From Nitzschia sp. pyKryTriq1 (lineage: Eukaryota; Bacillariophyta; Bacillariophyceae; Bacillariales; Bacillariaceae), in contig OY101118.1 of assembly GCA_956465555.1 (NCBI GenBank), positions 1,674,001 to 1,738,000 of the forward strand: a stretch of 64,000 nucleotides of DNA. The letters are read 5' to 3'. The notes under the pieces were generated by a model, which was not told where the DNA came from, did no database searches, and saw only the letters and a list, made by a program, of their open reading frames with translations. Position 1 is the first letter of the stretch. Each line of letters opens with the position of its first letter. Made by a program: the position numbers and the translations under genes. This document shows, in pieces, positions 10,031 through 20,897 of the stretch.

Positions 10031-12228
10031 CTACTTCAACGCAGAGTCAACGCTTTCTTCCATCATTTTTTGGCGTCCTTTCACCTCGTACTTTCCAAAT
10101 TTCTTCCAGCGCTCCTGCTTGGCTTTATGCTCTCTCGGTTCAGGGATTCGATGCCAAATATTAAAGTCTTTAAGTTGCACAGGCTCTCCATCTCCTTGTT
10201 GGCCATCTGCTTCTCCGTCGATCCCCACCGTTCCGCACTGGTGAACTGTTCCATTTATACCGACAATCAAACTGTGTACGTAGCCGCATTCCACATCGAC
10301 TGCTTTTAGAGGTTGCCCATTTATGTCCGATTTTATTCTCACTCTTCGTGGCAGAGTGACACGTGCATTCTGCATACCTAGACCCAGCCTACCACCTTCT
10401 GTCTTTCCCCAAGCATAGACGTCGCCAGTAGTGCTCACTGCCATACTCATGTCAACTCCAGCACTCATTTGCATTATCTTGACACCATCGGCCTCTAAAG
10501 AATTCAATTGATTGATTCGATCGTTAGATAACTATACTCAACGGCAAACGAAAATCATCGCGAAGACTTACCAAACGCTTTGATTTTCATCGGATGGGAG
10601 GAAGACACATTGTCCCCGTGCCCCAGGCAACCTGTAACGCCAGCACCACAGGAATACATCGATCCACTCTCATCTAATAATAGTGTATGACGGTGGCCAG
10701 CACAGGCTCCAATGATTTTGATCCCCTCCAACGAATCAATCACTTTCGGTATACATTGATCACTACTATCCGTGAGCGATAAATTCGCAATCATGTCAAG
10801 ATGCGCCATTAGATTCCCGAAATCGTATGGATTTCCTTGGGCTGCTCCTTGATCATCGTTTCCGGCTTGCTCGATATCATTGGCGTCTTGCGGTGCCCCT
10901 AAAGCCCTATCAATGGCTGCAATCATTTCGATACCACCTTCTTCATCTCCCAAACCGGCCAACGCTGCTGCTGAATCGTGATCATAGGGCGTGAAACTAC
11001 GACCCAGAACTCCAAAATGTCCAAGCCCAAACGAAAATACTTCTCCGTCCTCTGTAACGGCCAAGGTGTGACGGGCACCACAGCTGACGTGTGATACACA
11101 CTCATCATCTAGACCGCCACTTTCTACTTGCAAGGGAACAACCTGGGGTTTCTTGTCGCCGTGTCCCAGTTGTCCACAAAATCCATCTCCCCACGTATAG
11201 AGGTCACCGTCTACTGAAACGGCTGCACTGTGGATCTCGCCTGCCGAGACGCAAACGACTCGAGTTCCCGCTAGAGCTTCGATGTACTGGGGACGAAGAG
11301 TATCTGGCAGTTGCTTGCCTTGGTTGTAACCATGTCCAAGAGCCCCATACTGACCGGTGCCGAAACTCAGGACTCGACCCGACGACGTGAGCAAAAGCGT
11401 GTGGGCCACACGAACCAAGCCACCACCGGCAGACACCTGGACAATCCGGATCCCATAGCCAATACCACCGAGTAACATTCTCGGTAGCTTTTCATCAGTG
11501 CGTTTCCCATGACCTAATTGACCACGTTTTCCGACTCCCCATGTTGCCACTCCGCTGCCACCGGCCCCAGACCTTCCGCCTCCGCCGACTCGAGACACAG
11601 AATGCTCGGGTGATATAGACACAAACCGCCCATCCACAAAGGGCGGCAAACGCGTAGGAGTTTTGCCACCGTAACTTTGTGTTGCGTAGGCACCAGCCGC
11701 TTCCTCCAGAAATCTTGCATAGCTAACAAACTCACTGACGAACTCTTTTCCTGCCTTCCCCTTCGCACGAATTCTCCCTGTGTCACCTCCACCATATGAT
11801 TGTTCGATGATCGACCTCGCCTCGCTTTGATTTGAGCACATATTCACACAACCCACAGCTCCTGGCACTCTGTCGTAAGGGCGATGTAACCGAGCAACCA
11901 AAAAGCTCAAACGACCCTCCACAAGAATTTTGTTAAACTGCCGACAAGTCATCGTCAACGCACCCATGTCGCGGGCCGACGTGAACCACAATATGTGATT
12001 CATCGAATCGTCGGAAAGTTGGAAAATATAACATTCTCCAGAATTCAATTTTTCCTGTTCACTTCCATCGCCACTACGTGTACCATCACCATTGGAGGTG
12101 CCCGCGTCTGAGCCGCCTGCAGCTGCCGTTGCTGTCTCCTTTCGTTCCTTGGCGAGACGGCGGGCTTCTCTCTTCTCTTCGAGTTGCCGTTTTTTCTCGA
12201 GTTTTTCTTGGGCCGTCAGCTTCGGCAT
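10031..12228 (-). CDS. RCC1-repeat (regulator of chromosome condensation-like) protein with F-box-like N terminus
   Basis: Two exons, 12228-10572 and 10494-10031, are separated by a 77-nt GT-AG intron; they give 706 residues. The N terminus is a charged helix (about 1-35). An F-box-like stretch (about 70-110, with [26 protein letters not shown]) follows. At least six RCC1 propeller blades come next: [75 protein letters not shown] and [15 protein letters not shown]1 itself is the Ran GDP/GTP exchanger. Proteins with extra domains like this one usually act elsewhere, and nothing here proves Ran binding. The combination of F-box-like and RCC1 parts would fit a ubiquitin-ligase substrate adaptor, which is inference. 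The spliced join restores a blade start, E-A-D-G-V-K, which supports the intron. Confidence 0.85.
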
Positions 12229-12774
12229 CTTCGCTAATACAAGATGGGACTACTATGTAGGGTAATGAAGAGGAATCGTCCTCGTCGACAGATCGATTTT
12301 TTCTCTTGCCTTTCTCGATTTTGCGTGCGCGTGATAGTGTGTGTTTGTCATGCTGTTGTGTGGGTGCGACGTGCGACGAAAACAAGTCAAGTTGGTCGGT
12401 CGGGGTGACGCACCACGCACCACCACCACACAACGCACCACACGGACCGACCACGCACACACCGCGCATCGTGCATCATAACCCTACACGTACGCCGGAC
12501 AGATGAAGGAAAAATGGCAGAATGCCTCAAACCAAGCTCACAAACCCGTCCACACTATCTGTACCAGGTACCGTACTCGTACCAGCAGAAGCTCTGTCTC
12601 TCTTCTGTCTGGCGTGGCTACTATCGTTCCGGGAAAAGAGAGATTAATTGCTCTCGACCGTCAAGGTAGTAACTATATTAGACAGTGCACTTTTTCGCTG
12701 CTTTACGATATAGTAGTAGAGGAATCGCCGTCTACTACTACTACTACTACTACTAGAGAGCGAGAGAGAGAGAG
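12229..12774. other. Intergenic region upstream of the RCC1 gene
   Basis: No gene is seen. It holds CAC/CACA-rich sequence at about 12411-12460, a GTAC cluster at 12561-12582 about 340 bp before the RCC1 start, a second copy of the dispersed repeat with CGCTGCTTTACGATAT at about 12659-12705, a (CTA)n microsatellite at about 12731-12755, and the start of a (GA)n run. Confidence 0.45.
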
Positions 12775-12864
12775 AGAAAGAGTGTGGTACTCATTTAAAA
12801 AAGCTCGTGCTCTAAGGCAAGAAAGAGTATGGTACTCATTTAAAAAAGCTCGTGCTCTAAGGCA
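12775..12864. repeat. 45-bp tandem duplication spanning a stop codon
   Basis: Two copies of a 45-bp unit (12775-12819 and 12820-12864) contain GGTACTCATTTAAAAAAGCT. The PPR gene on the minus strand ends inside the proximal copy; its stop (CTA on the + strand, 12857-12859) and last codons belong to the repeated unit. One or two bases differ between copies. Confidence 0.75.
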
Positions 12865-15511
12865 TTAGCGGGCGGGGCACCCTTCTTTCTGGTACAGTCG
12901 AGAGAAGCTTTTGTGCTTGTTGGTTCCTTCTGGGGATATTGCTGTTTCCAACAGTCTCGAGAAATTGACGGTATGCTTTCGGATTTGGTGCCTGCACTTG
13001 CTTTGATTGGACTCCAGCCAGAATATCTTCAACAAGTGCAGCAGCATACTGTGTGGTATTAATATCGTCTTTCTTGAGCCAAAGACGCAGTACAGCATAA
13101 TACAACGAGAAGGATGCCTCGAAGCCCATTTCGACCATCGATCTAAGGTAAAAATCAGCTTTCTCGGCAGCATCATCTGCCTCACTGCCGCACCAAATCC
13201 GTATCATTTGGACAAAAGTGTAAGCATCCGGCTTGAGGCCAAGACTAGAAACATTGCCAACGTCAGCCAGATGATTGAGAATGGATTCAGCTTTCTGACC
13301 ACGATCCGGGTAATCAGAGAAGGACCAGGCCTTGAGAATCATGTTAAAGGCATGCATATCGGGTTTTGCTGCGCCGTTACCGCAATTGAAATCGTCAACC
13401 ATGCTCTCGAAAATGGCCTGAACTTTGGTCGGATCCCCACGCTGCGCCCATGAATCCATTAGAGCAGTATAAACCATAAAGTCTGGGCGATATTCAGTAT
13501 GACCCTCAGAATACAGAACATGCATCTTATCAAAAATTTCTTGAATTTCGTTGGGATTCGTCTTCTTTCTCCGGACCAAGGCTTGCATGAGGTTAGTGTA
13601 AATTCCTCGACTGGGTTTCATTCCAGCATCGCCGGCAAAATAAGCTTTTTCCATGTCACAGATCACAGACTCGGCTCGTCTTGCAGCATCCGGGTGAGAT
13701 GACCGGCACAAAGTGAGCACAAAAATTTCCATAAATTTGCCGGTAGGTTTGAGAGCCGAACTTCCTGTCTCGTTGTAGAGGCGTTCCATAAGCCGAAAGA
13801 GAGCCTCAACACTATCCTCCGCCTTTTTATCACGAACTCGAGACCAAGCCCGGGCAACCTTAAGAAACGAAAGCGAGTCTGGCATGATCTCTGGAAATCC
13901 CGTCCTAGCAACATCGACCATTTGCCGCAACAATTTCTCAGACTCCTTTGCAGCAGTGACGGGGTTGTTCTCTTTTGTCCATGCCACCAACAGATCGATA
14001 AAATAGCTTCTCTTCGGCATTTGTTGTTCTCCGGCCACTGCGGCATCAACCATCTCATTCAAGACCTTTTGAGCTCGTCCGGAAGTCCCCTTGCGCGATA
14101 GCGCAAAAAGGATAGCTTTTTTGCATTCTTCGTTGGGTTTAAGCTGTGGATCCCTCGTCGCTTCATAAAGCCTCTTCAGCCGCCGATACTCGTCTTCTGC
14201 TCTTTTTGACTCACCACTTTTGGCCATGGCATATATTACTCGTGCACAAATAGAAGCCATCGGGACGACGGCATCATTTCCACCTTCGTATAATTCAATC
14301 ATTTCTCCAAGATACTGTCCAGCCTTTTTCGCACCCAGGGGACTCCGGGAATGCACCCAGGAATTGATAACATGGGTGTATATGAATGTATCTGGCTCCA
14401 AGCCAGGTATAGTAGATTCCTTCATTTGAGCTAACAGCCTTTCCACAGCCTTGGGTGCTTCCGGTCGCCGGCTCCGACTCCAAGCATCCATAGTCGCCGA
14501 ATAACTAACAAGATTCGGGCCTGAATCCTCCCAACCATTATGATACAAATCATGCATCAAGCCCAATATACCCTCCGCCATCTCTGGCCCTTCCATTCGG
14601 CCCGACTTGGCCCATGCCCGAATGACACTGGTTAATAAAAAGGAGTCAGGTCTTAAGGAGGGATTGTCCTCGGCGTCTTCCATACGTTGGTCCAAGACCC
14701 ACTGTGCTAAGAGTGGAGCTTCAAAAGCATCACCTCGTTTCAGTATTCCATCAACAACCATGGTCAGTGCACGGTTATCTATAGTGACACCCCGAGATTG
14801 CCATTCTTCCAAAAGGGTCAACATGGTTGAAGGTTCCATGGCGACGATCCCCGTGGACCAACCAATCCGCCAGCAATCCACTACACGGCTCACCAGAAAT
14901 CGGCGAACGAAATATGGCTGCTTTCCCTGCGAGTCGTCGTCAGAGCCTAATATACTCGCAGAGTCTCCTTGCCGTTGATCTTGAACTTCTTGCTCCTGGA
15001 TCAAGCGCTTTAACAATTTCAAAGAAAATTCGAAACCATCAGCTGGACGTTCATTCGCCCAAGAAAGCAAAGCAGATTCCGCGTCCAAGACCAGCTCCTG
15101 GGATATGGAGCCGATTGGGTAAGCCCTATCATCGTCAAGTAACATCTCAGTGATCGTCTTGCGAAACTCGATCTCTGCCTTCGTCGCGGGATTCTCCGAG
15201 TCGTCAGTATCTCCCTCATCAACGTCTCGCGAGGAGAGTGACCGTGTCGACACGGAAAATCGGGGACCCTCCGTAGTTGAAGAGCCATGAGAAAATGCGT
15301 TGAAAAGCCTACAACTCGAAGAGTGGAACACCGAAAGCCCTCTTTTACTGCCTGAATGACGAGGCCAGACGATCGGCGCGAGCAACGAAGGGGGGTCCTT
15401 GTGGAGGTATCCATATCTCTTGCCGACACAGCGGAGACATCGCCTCATTCTGTCGTTCTGAAGAGCCGCCTTGCCACTGCGTAGAACAGCCTGCATTGCA
15501 TACGGCCTCAT
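12857..15511 (-). CDS. Pentatricopeptide-repeat (PPR) protein, probably mitochondrial
   Basis: An 884-residue protein with many degenerate 35-residue PPR helical hairpins from about residue 200 to 850. Typical motif pieces are DSFLLTSVIRAWAKSGRMEG, NLVSYSATMDAWSRSRRPEA, DTFIYTHVINSWVHSRSPLG, DFMVYTALMDSWAQRGDPTK, DMHAFNMILKAWSFSDYPDR and DAYTFVQMIRIWCGSEADDA. PPR proteins bind organelle RNA in a sequence-specific way for processing, editing or translation. No C-terminal editing or endonuclease domain is visible. The N terminus (MRPYAMQAVLRSGKAALQND, then Arg-rich) looks like a mitochondrial presequence. I chose the ATG at 15511; upstream the frame offers only a TTG. The paired spacing with SRSPLGAKKAGQYL-type inserts resembles PPR proteins expanded in diatoms. 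Its 3' end lies inside a 45-bp tandem duplication. Confidence 0.9.
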   Translation of the reverse strand: MRPYAMQAVLRSGKAALQNDRMRRCLRCVGKRYGYLHKDPPSLLAPIVWPRHSGSKRGLSVFHSSSCRLFNAFSHGSSTTEGPRFSVSTRSLSSRDVDEGDTDDSENPATKAEIEFRKTITEMLLDDDRAYPIGSISQELVLDAESALLSWANERPADGFEFSLKLLKRLIQEQEVQDQRQGDSASILGSDDDSQGKQPYFVRRFLVSRVVDCWRIGWSTGIVAMEPSTMLTLLEEWQSRGVTIDNRALTMVVDGILKRGDAFEAPLLAQWVLDQRMEDAEDNPSLRPDSFLLTSVIRAWAKSGRMEGPEMAEGILGLMHDLYHNGWEDSGPNLVSYSATMDAWSRSRRPEAPKAVERLLAQMKESTIPGLEPDTFIYTHVINSWVHSRSPLGAKKAGQYLGEMIELYEGGNDAVVPMASICARVIYAMAKSGESKRAEDEYRRLKRLYEATRDPQLKPNEECKKAILFALSRKGTSGRAQKVLNEMVDAAVAGEQQMPKRSYFIDLLVAWTKENNPVTAAKESEKLLRQMVDVARTGFPEIMPDSLSFLKVARAWSRVRDKKAEDSVEALFRLMERLYNETGSSALKPTGKFMEIFVLTLCRSSHPDAARRAESVICDMEKAYFAGDAGMKPSRGIYTNLMQALVRRKKTNPNEIQEIFDKMHVLYSEGHTEYRPDFMVYTALMDSWAQRGDPTKVQAIFESMVDDFNCGNGAAKPDMHAFNMILKAWSFSDYPDRGQKAESILNHLADVGNVSSLGLKPDAYTFVQMIRIWCGSEADDAAEKADFYLRSMVEMGFEASFSLYYAVLRLWLKKDDINTTQYAAALVEDILAGVQSKQVQAPNPKAYRQFLETVGNSNIPRRNQQAQKLLSTVPERRVPRPLMP

Positions 15512-15873
15512 TGTTGCATGATTATTTGGCAATGGTTACATCGAGTGAAGTGTGATGCAAGTACCGGTACATGTGGTGATATCCGATCTCCAATAATGAA
15601 TGATGTGCCATGTGTTCGAATATCTACATCGAACGTCCACGGAACAACGGACGAACGCGACCAGCGTTCACGATTACGCAAACCCGCGCATGTCGTACGA
15701 TTGGATCACGCACGACCCCAGGATTCATTCTAAGACTATCGGAGGCGATCTAGTATGATCCTCCAAGAAACTGTAAGAAGCCCACAGACTTCTATCGAAA
15801 TACACGTCAACGATTCAAGAGAATAGAAATGAACCAAAGTTCATTTCATCAGTAGAGCGTTCCCTCCACACCC
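15512..15873. promoter_or_regulatory. Upstream region of the PPR gene with GTACCGGTAC
   Basis: GTACCGGTAC at 15561-15570 lies about 50 bp before the PPR start. No gene or other repeat is recognised in the rest of the stretch. Confidence 0.3.
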
Positions 15874-16410
15874 TTGATCCCACTAATGTGGTGTCAGACT
15901 GCGTATGCTCTGCAACCTGGCGACCAACGACGTCGCCATGACGACGTCGCCGGAAAGACCCTTGCCTTTGGCACCATCCGCGCCCTGAGGTCTGCCGCCT
16001 CCCAATTCTACGCGTGGAACTCCTTGGTATCTCATCCCGGGGAAGCCTACCTGGACAGCCAGAACCGTCTTCTTTTCCAGCCTTGCCGCCTCACCGACTC
16101 CCTCCTGGCCCAACTGCACGCGCATGGTATGAGTGCCCGGATCGGTGACCAACCAAACCCTTCCGTTGCCCTTCTTCGCCGTCATGTGCAATTCCTGCTC
16201 GACGAGCTGGAGGCCCAGTATCGGGTTACTCGCGGCGGACAAAGGTATGTCGTTGCCTTGGCCGGCCTGGCTACCTGCATCTTCTGGCTGGGATGGCTTA
16301 TGAGAGAATCAAGTACTGTTCCTCAAAGTGCAAAGAGCAGGCGTCAAAAAAGTAGAACTAACTACTGTACTAACATAGTATTTTACTATCACTATCACGG
16401 GAAGAAATAA
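15874..16410 (+). mobile_element. Fossil fragment of a tyrosine-recombinase element
   Basis: An open frame here encodes a stretch (around 15960-16310) resembling the part of tyrosine recombinases that precedes the catalytic core: RALRSAASQFYAWNS, a SARIGDQPNPSVALL segment and LAGLATCIFWLGWLM. From memory, similar sequences are frequent in diatom genomes in Crypton- or DIRS-type elements. Only a piece is present and it looks broken. Neither element ends nor flanking repeats are visible. An unrelated host ORF cannot be excluded. Confidence 0.4.
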
Positions 16411-16413
16411 CAC

Positions 16414-16755
16414 CACGCGTTATTTTCATTATTACTCTACTAGCGCTATCGCGTATTATTGTTGATAATAATAATATTTCTGACCACTACACGTACGGTA
16501 GAAACACGCGTTATTTTCATTATTACTCTACTAGCGCTATCGCGTATAATTGTTGATAATAATATTTCTGACCACTACGGTAGAAACACGCGTTATTTTC
16601 ATTATTACTCTGCTAGCGCTATCGCGTATTCTTGTTGATAATAATATTTCTGACCACTACGGTAGAAACACGCGTTATTTTCATTATTACTCTAGTAGCG
16701 CTATCGCGTATTATTTATTTTTGTATTATTCTACTAGCGCTGTCGCGTATCGTGG
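16414..16755. repeat. Minisatellite, unit about 82 bp, four copies
   Basis: CACGCGTTATTTTCATTATT begins at about 16414, 16505, 16587 and 16669 (spacing 91, 82 and 82). Each unit ends with a TAGCGCTATCGCGTA box and a TTGTTGATAATAATATTTCTG stretch. The last copy decays after about 16705 and ends with a partial TAGCGCTGTCGCGTA near 16735-16750. Confidence 0.85.
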
Positions 16756-17488
16756 ACTTGGAGGAATTGGAGAACTGTTCTCCTCTACTAATTCCTCCTT
16801 AGTTATCCGTTAAAAGAGCTGTTTTAATTTTCATGATCACTTTACAGTAGCTCACAACAAAAGCTGTGCGTGGGTCTATAATCGTACAAGTCAGGAAACC
16901 CCGGGTGCTTTTACGCGCGCAGCGAAAAAACGGCATCACTTTTGCAACGGCATCACTTTTGGACACCGGTAGCATGTTCACAACGTATTTTCTTCTTGAG
17001 TAGACTGACTACTGACATTAGAAAGGAATGCATATATTCAATTCTGTATATCATATTTCAGCTTTTGTTAAATAACTCATGGAGAAACGATTTAACGAAA
17101 TAATGGAGTCTCAAAGCTACCGGTGCAGACAGTTACGCGTAGTCATAGCAATAGTGGTACATTTTTTCATGTCACGAAACGCAGACAGTGTTGGTGTTTC
17201 GATCAGAAGTTCGTTCCACAAAATCGGAGCACTCATCATCACTCTCGCATTGAAAGCCGCTCTTTTGCAACCCTTCTGCTCACTTTCACTTTATGTACAT
17301 GATACCGAAATAATTAATCAAGGTAAGCTCAAACAGAAAGTCTACCCCGACTCCTCTTTTGATCCCGATCGTTGTTCTCAGAAACTGGGCCCCGAGTTTC
17401 TCTTCGTTTTCGATGCAATTCGATTTTGCTGATCTCGCCGAAGACGGCTCACTCATTTCGTACGGCGCAAATTCCTCGATAGAACACA
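16756..17488. other. Intergenic region, no gene recognised
   Basis: Short features only: a 14-bp direct duplication of GGCATCACTTTTG around 16932-16960, and AT-rich sequence to about 17080. Open frames at 17079-17432 have no recognisable content or codon pattern. Confidence 0.3.
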
Positions 17489-18310
17489 ATGTATAAGTTT
17501 CATTCAAACCAGCATGTAAATCATCAACATGCATCGACAATGAAGATAGCCGCGTCGTCAGCGAAAGTGTCGCCAAGAAATAATGTCATTTCAAAACCAA
17601 TCACAGGCCAACCGGCGTGCAACCATCGACTAAAGAATTTCAAGCCACTCCATGAACGGTCCGGCGTCATGAAATGTCGCGCATTGGACTTGTTAGGAAA
17701 ACAAACATCAGAAAGTACGGACACTAGCAACGACGTAGGACTCCAGCGATTAGGTGGGCCTGCTTACAGACGCGGTCTGAGCCACGATGAGAGGAAAAGG
17801 ATAAGTAGATCCAGAGCGTCCGAGCTATCCGCGATGTACGAGTTGAGCGAATCAAAAAATACTGATTTGAACCGCAAAGCTATCATACAAGAGCCACTCA
17901 ATTTACTTGCCCCATCATTGGATAGTCACATGCAGATGATCAAACAAGCCCTCACACTAGTTTCTCAGGAACAAGAGACAAACTTACATCGGCAGAGAAA
18001 AGAAGGGGGGACAAAGGAGGAACCTCGTATTGGTAATAGGAAAGGATCCTTTGATGCGCAACGAAAAATCCGAAACAAAATGATTTTTCCGAGAAGAAGC
18101 GTCTCGGCTTCACATTTGGATGGAAAGAAACCCATCCGAAACGCCGAATCACGCGACGACGAGGAGAATCGCATTCCGAATGTCATCCATTGCGATGAAG
18201 AAAGTTCCCGCAAGAGTCTCTTGGAGAAACATGAAGCAGTCGGATGTACGAACCTGGCGAGTGATTTGTGCATTCAACACCATATGGTGGAGCTCCCAGA
18301 GCTGTGCTAG
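17489..18310 (+). CDS. Hypothetical hydrophilic protein
   Basis: A single-exon frame of 273 residues from an ATG at 17489; later in-frame ATGs, for example at 17540, are alternatives. The protein is basic, rich in Ser, Arg, Lys and Asn, and probably largely disordered. It has no signal peptide, membrane segment or known motif; a weakly helical region lies around residues 140-170. I do not recognise it. Its length and lack of internal stops favour a real gene, but codon evidence is thin. It ends about 110 bp before the 3' end of the convergent SNU23 gene. Confidence 0.45.
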   Translation: MYKFHSNQHVNHQHASTMKIAASSAKVSPRNNVISKPITGQPACNHRLKNFKPLHERSGVMKCRALDLLGKQTSESTDTSNDVGLQRLGGPAYRRGLSHDERKRISRSRASELSAMYELSESKNTDLNRKAIIQEPLNLLAPSLDSHMQMIKQALTLVSQEQETNLHRQRKEGGTKEEPRIGNRKGSFDAQRKIRNKMIFPRRSVSASHLDGKKPIRNAESRDDEENRIPNVIHCDEESSRKSLLEKHEAVGCTNLASDLCIQHHMVELPELC

Positions 18311-18416
18311 GTGCACTGCGGCACACGGGCATAACTACGATGAAGCCACACGTCCCTCTGGCTAATGGAATGATAACTCATAGTAAGAAAATGAAAGCAG
18401 TCTTGAACACACCTTC

Positions 18417-19379
18417 CTAGCGGTTTTTGCTGCCCCCACCAAACCCCGAGAATCCCATCATTGCTGCAAGACCAGGATCGATTCCTCCCTCCTCCACTTC
18501 TTCCTCCTCTTCCCCATTGATCTCATTTTGCAGTGAATCCACTTGGGCTTCTTCTTCGTCGTCGTCTTGAGGTTCTTGAGTCAACACCTTTTTCATCTTC
18601 TTTCGTTCCTTCCGTTGCCTTGCCCGTTCCTCTTTTCTTCGTTCTGCTTCTTCGTCCTTAGCCTTGACAATATCGTGAAAATCTTCCTCGCCTCCGTCGA
18701 AAGCATTCTTCTGCTTTTCTTTTTCCTTGGCAAGCATAGCTAATCGGGAAGAAACTTGATCTTTGGTGGACCTCTCCACCCTCATGGAATAACCTAAATT
18801 GCGTTGATGTTTCCTTCCGTTGATATGATCTAAATAGGTATGAGAATCTCGAAGAAAACAATCACAAACCTTGCAATGCCAACCGACACCGGTCTTCGTC
18901 ACTCCGTCCTGCGAAAAAAAATTAAATTAAAAAAGATGTGAGCGAAGGCATGTCATCACAACAAGAGATGCATCATAAAGGGGTATCAGTGCTGCTACCC
19001 ATCGTACCTTGATAGATCCGGGCTCCCCAACGTGGGCTTTCGTAGTAGCGACCGCTTCTGGGTTGACAATCTCAACCGACCCAATTTTCGAGTCCACGTC
19101 CACACGGTTTCGTCGTGCTTTTAAAAATGCTCGATCCGACTTCTCTGGACCAGCCAATCCCTTGGCGGCCCGCTGAAATTCCTCCTTTTGGTCCTCATCC
19201 GCACCATCGTCTAGTGGCCCCAGCGTGTCCAGTGGCGTCTTGTGCTTTTTTGACTTCTTCTTGTCACCATCCTCGCCGTCGGTCTTGGCGCGATCCTTGG
19301 CGCGTTTTTCATACGTCTCGAGATCCCACGTGCGACGTTCCACGTTGGCTACTTGTTTGTAATTCAAATTGGTAGACAT
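18417..19379 (-). CDS. SNU23: U4/U6.U5 tri-snRNP component SNU23 (ZMAT2)
   Basis: Part of the pre-activation spliceosome, released with the other B-specific factors. Two exons, 19379-19008 and 18908-18417, are joined across a 99-nt intron to give 287 residues. The N terminus has NVERRTWDLETYEKRAKDR, the conserved start of the family. The C2H2-type matrin/U1-like finger follows the splice site (WHCKVCDCFLRDSHTYLDHINGRKHQRNLG), then SMRVERST, and the C terminus ends AAMMGFSGFGGGSKNR, as in ZMAT2. The Lys/Glu-rich stretch and the acidic run before the end are also family features. GTAC motifs at 19448-19457 lie about 70 bp upstream. Confidence 0.95.
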
Positions 19380-19886
19380 CCTGAGCGGCAGGGAGACTGA
19401 ATAGATCTGAGTTCCCGGAACAAAGAGGTACTATCTCTGATAGTAATGTACAAGTACGGTAGGAGTTTGGTAATGCCCGAATGAATTGCTCATTTTAAAG
19501 CCATCAGGGGGCAGGGGGCGCGGTCCGCGGTGCGGTCTCCTTGCTTCGTGGTTGAAACAACGTGTGTGATGAAAAAATCCCAATAATAATAATCTTCTCT
19601 AATCGGATTAGTCGTTTTCCCGATTTTTCTGGTCTCGCGCTCGCTCGCTCGCCAACACGCTTCCTTCTATGTAACTCTTGATAAATTATATGCCTCGGTG
19701 ACTCAAAACATATGCCTCCATTCTCTAAGAGCATCGCTAGTAGCGGCTACAAAAAAATCAGAATCCATTTATCTATTCACAACCTTGTTTCTTTTCATCC
19801 CTCGCTCAATTTTCCTAAAATAGTTGACGAAGGAACGAATTTACTTCCTTCGAGTACTCGTTTCGGACTAGTGCATTGGATCAACA
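19380..19886. other. Divergent intergenic region between SNU23 and the M50B-like gene
   Basis: GTAC motifs at 19448-19457 lie close to the SNU23 start. The side facing the M50B-like gene shows only CGAGTACTCG near 19853. A GCTCGCTCGCTCG tract is at about 19640. No gene is seen. Confidence 0.35.
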
Positions 19887-20897
19887 ATGAATGCAACAAA
19901 TAATGATAACTTCCCAACAGGAGGCTGCTGCGAATCGGCTGTTGATCAATTTCCGGATGCCTGTGCCAATGATGAGCGAGAGCAACGACTGATTCAAAAT
20001 CAACAAAAGCATGGAGAAGACGACCGAAGCCGGATTTGGAGATTTTTTGATCGAGAACGAAACTTGATTTTTGCTTGCGTTGTTCTTGGAATTGCTTTAA
20101 ATTTTACCGAAGGAAGATACATTCTCTACCCATTCATGATTTTTTCTACGTGGGTCCACGAAATGTGTCACGGAATGACTGCCATTTTCACAGGAGGTTA
20201 CATTGCAAAAATCAATATTTTCCGTGATGGAAGTGGATTGGCCTATACTGCCGTCAACACTGAATGGAAACAAGCCTTGGTCTCATCAGCAGGATACCCA
20301 GGAACAGCATTTACAGGGTGTCTCTTGCTACTTTTTCGAAGGACCACACTTGGACCAACGATTGGAACAATCGGTATTGGTCTTTCTATGATCCTTACAT
20401 GCATCTTTTGGGTCCGAGGCTTATTCGGTATCCTTATTATTCTAGGTGAAGGAGTGACTTTTGTATTCCTTGGTTGGAAGCTCCCAGCAAATTACTTGGA
20501 CAATTTGTACAGCTTCTTGGCCGCAACATGCTGCTTGAATGCTGTCGAATCCATCCACGACCTGTTCGCCGCAGGAAGCTACACAGTCGGTGGAGAAGCG
20601 GTGACCTCCTCGGACGCTCATTCGGTGGCCGAGATATGGGGCATGGACTACCGATTTTGGGCTATTCTATGGCTTTGTATGAGTGCTGTCTTTACCATCA
20701 TTGGGGTTGTCTTTGCGCGTGATGCAAAGGAAATATCTTGGGTGAAAGGCAAAGGAAATACCGGAGACTCAAACAACAAATTTGGTTGGGTTGGCTACAA
20801 TAACGAAAGCGTCCAACCAAACAGCTTCTACCGGCACGACGTGGATGTAGACTACGGTGGCCATATGCAAACAAGTGGAGCGGCTGTGGTATACTAG
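19887..20897 (+). CDS. M50B-like membrane metallopeptidase family protein
   Basis: A 336-residue multi-pass membrane protein. A hydrophilic N terminus (about 1-55) precedes the first TM (about 57-78). The second hydrophobic segment carries HEMCH (about residues 91-95), the HExxH zinc site typical of peptidase M50-type proteins, followed by GMTAIFTGGYI as in the M50B-like family. Five or six further TM segments follow (about 128-150, 155-175, 178-200, 210-230 and 258-280). The family's roles in eukaryotes are mostly uncharacterised; regulated intramembrane proteolysis is the general expectation. I do not clearly see the second zinc-ligand motif, an NPDG-like box, so activity is uncertain. The hydrophilic tail is Gly/Asn-rich. 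There are no introns. Confidence 0.8.
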   Translation: MNATNNDNFPTGGCCESAVDQFPDACANDEREQRLIQNQQKHGEDDRSRIWRFFDRERNLIFACVVLGIALNFTEGRYILYPFMIFSTWVHEMCHGMTAIFTGGYIAKINIFRDGSGLAYTAVNTEWKQALVSSAGYPGTAFTGCLLLLFRRTTLGPTIGTIGIGLSMILTCIFWVRGLFGILIILGEGVTFVFLGWKLPANYLDNLYSFLAATCCLNAVESIHDLFAAGSYTVGGEAVTSSDAHSVAEIWGMDYRFWAILWLCMSAVFTIIGVVFARDAKEISWVKGKGNTGDSNNKFGWVGYNNESVQPNSFYRHDVDVDYGGHMQTSGAAVVY

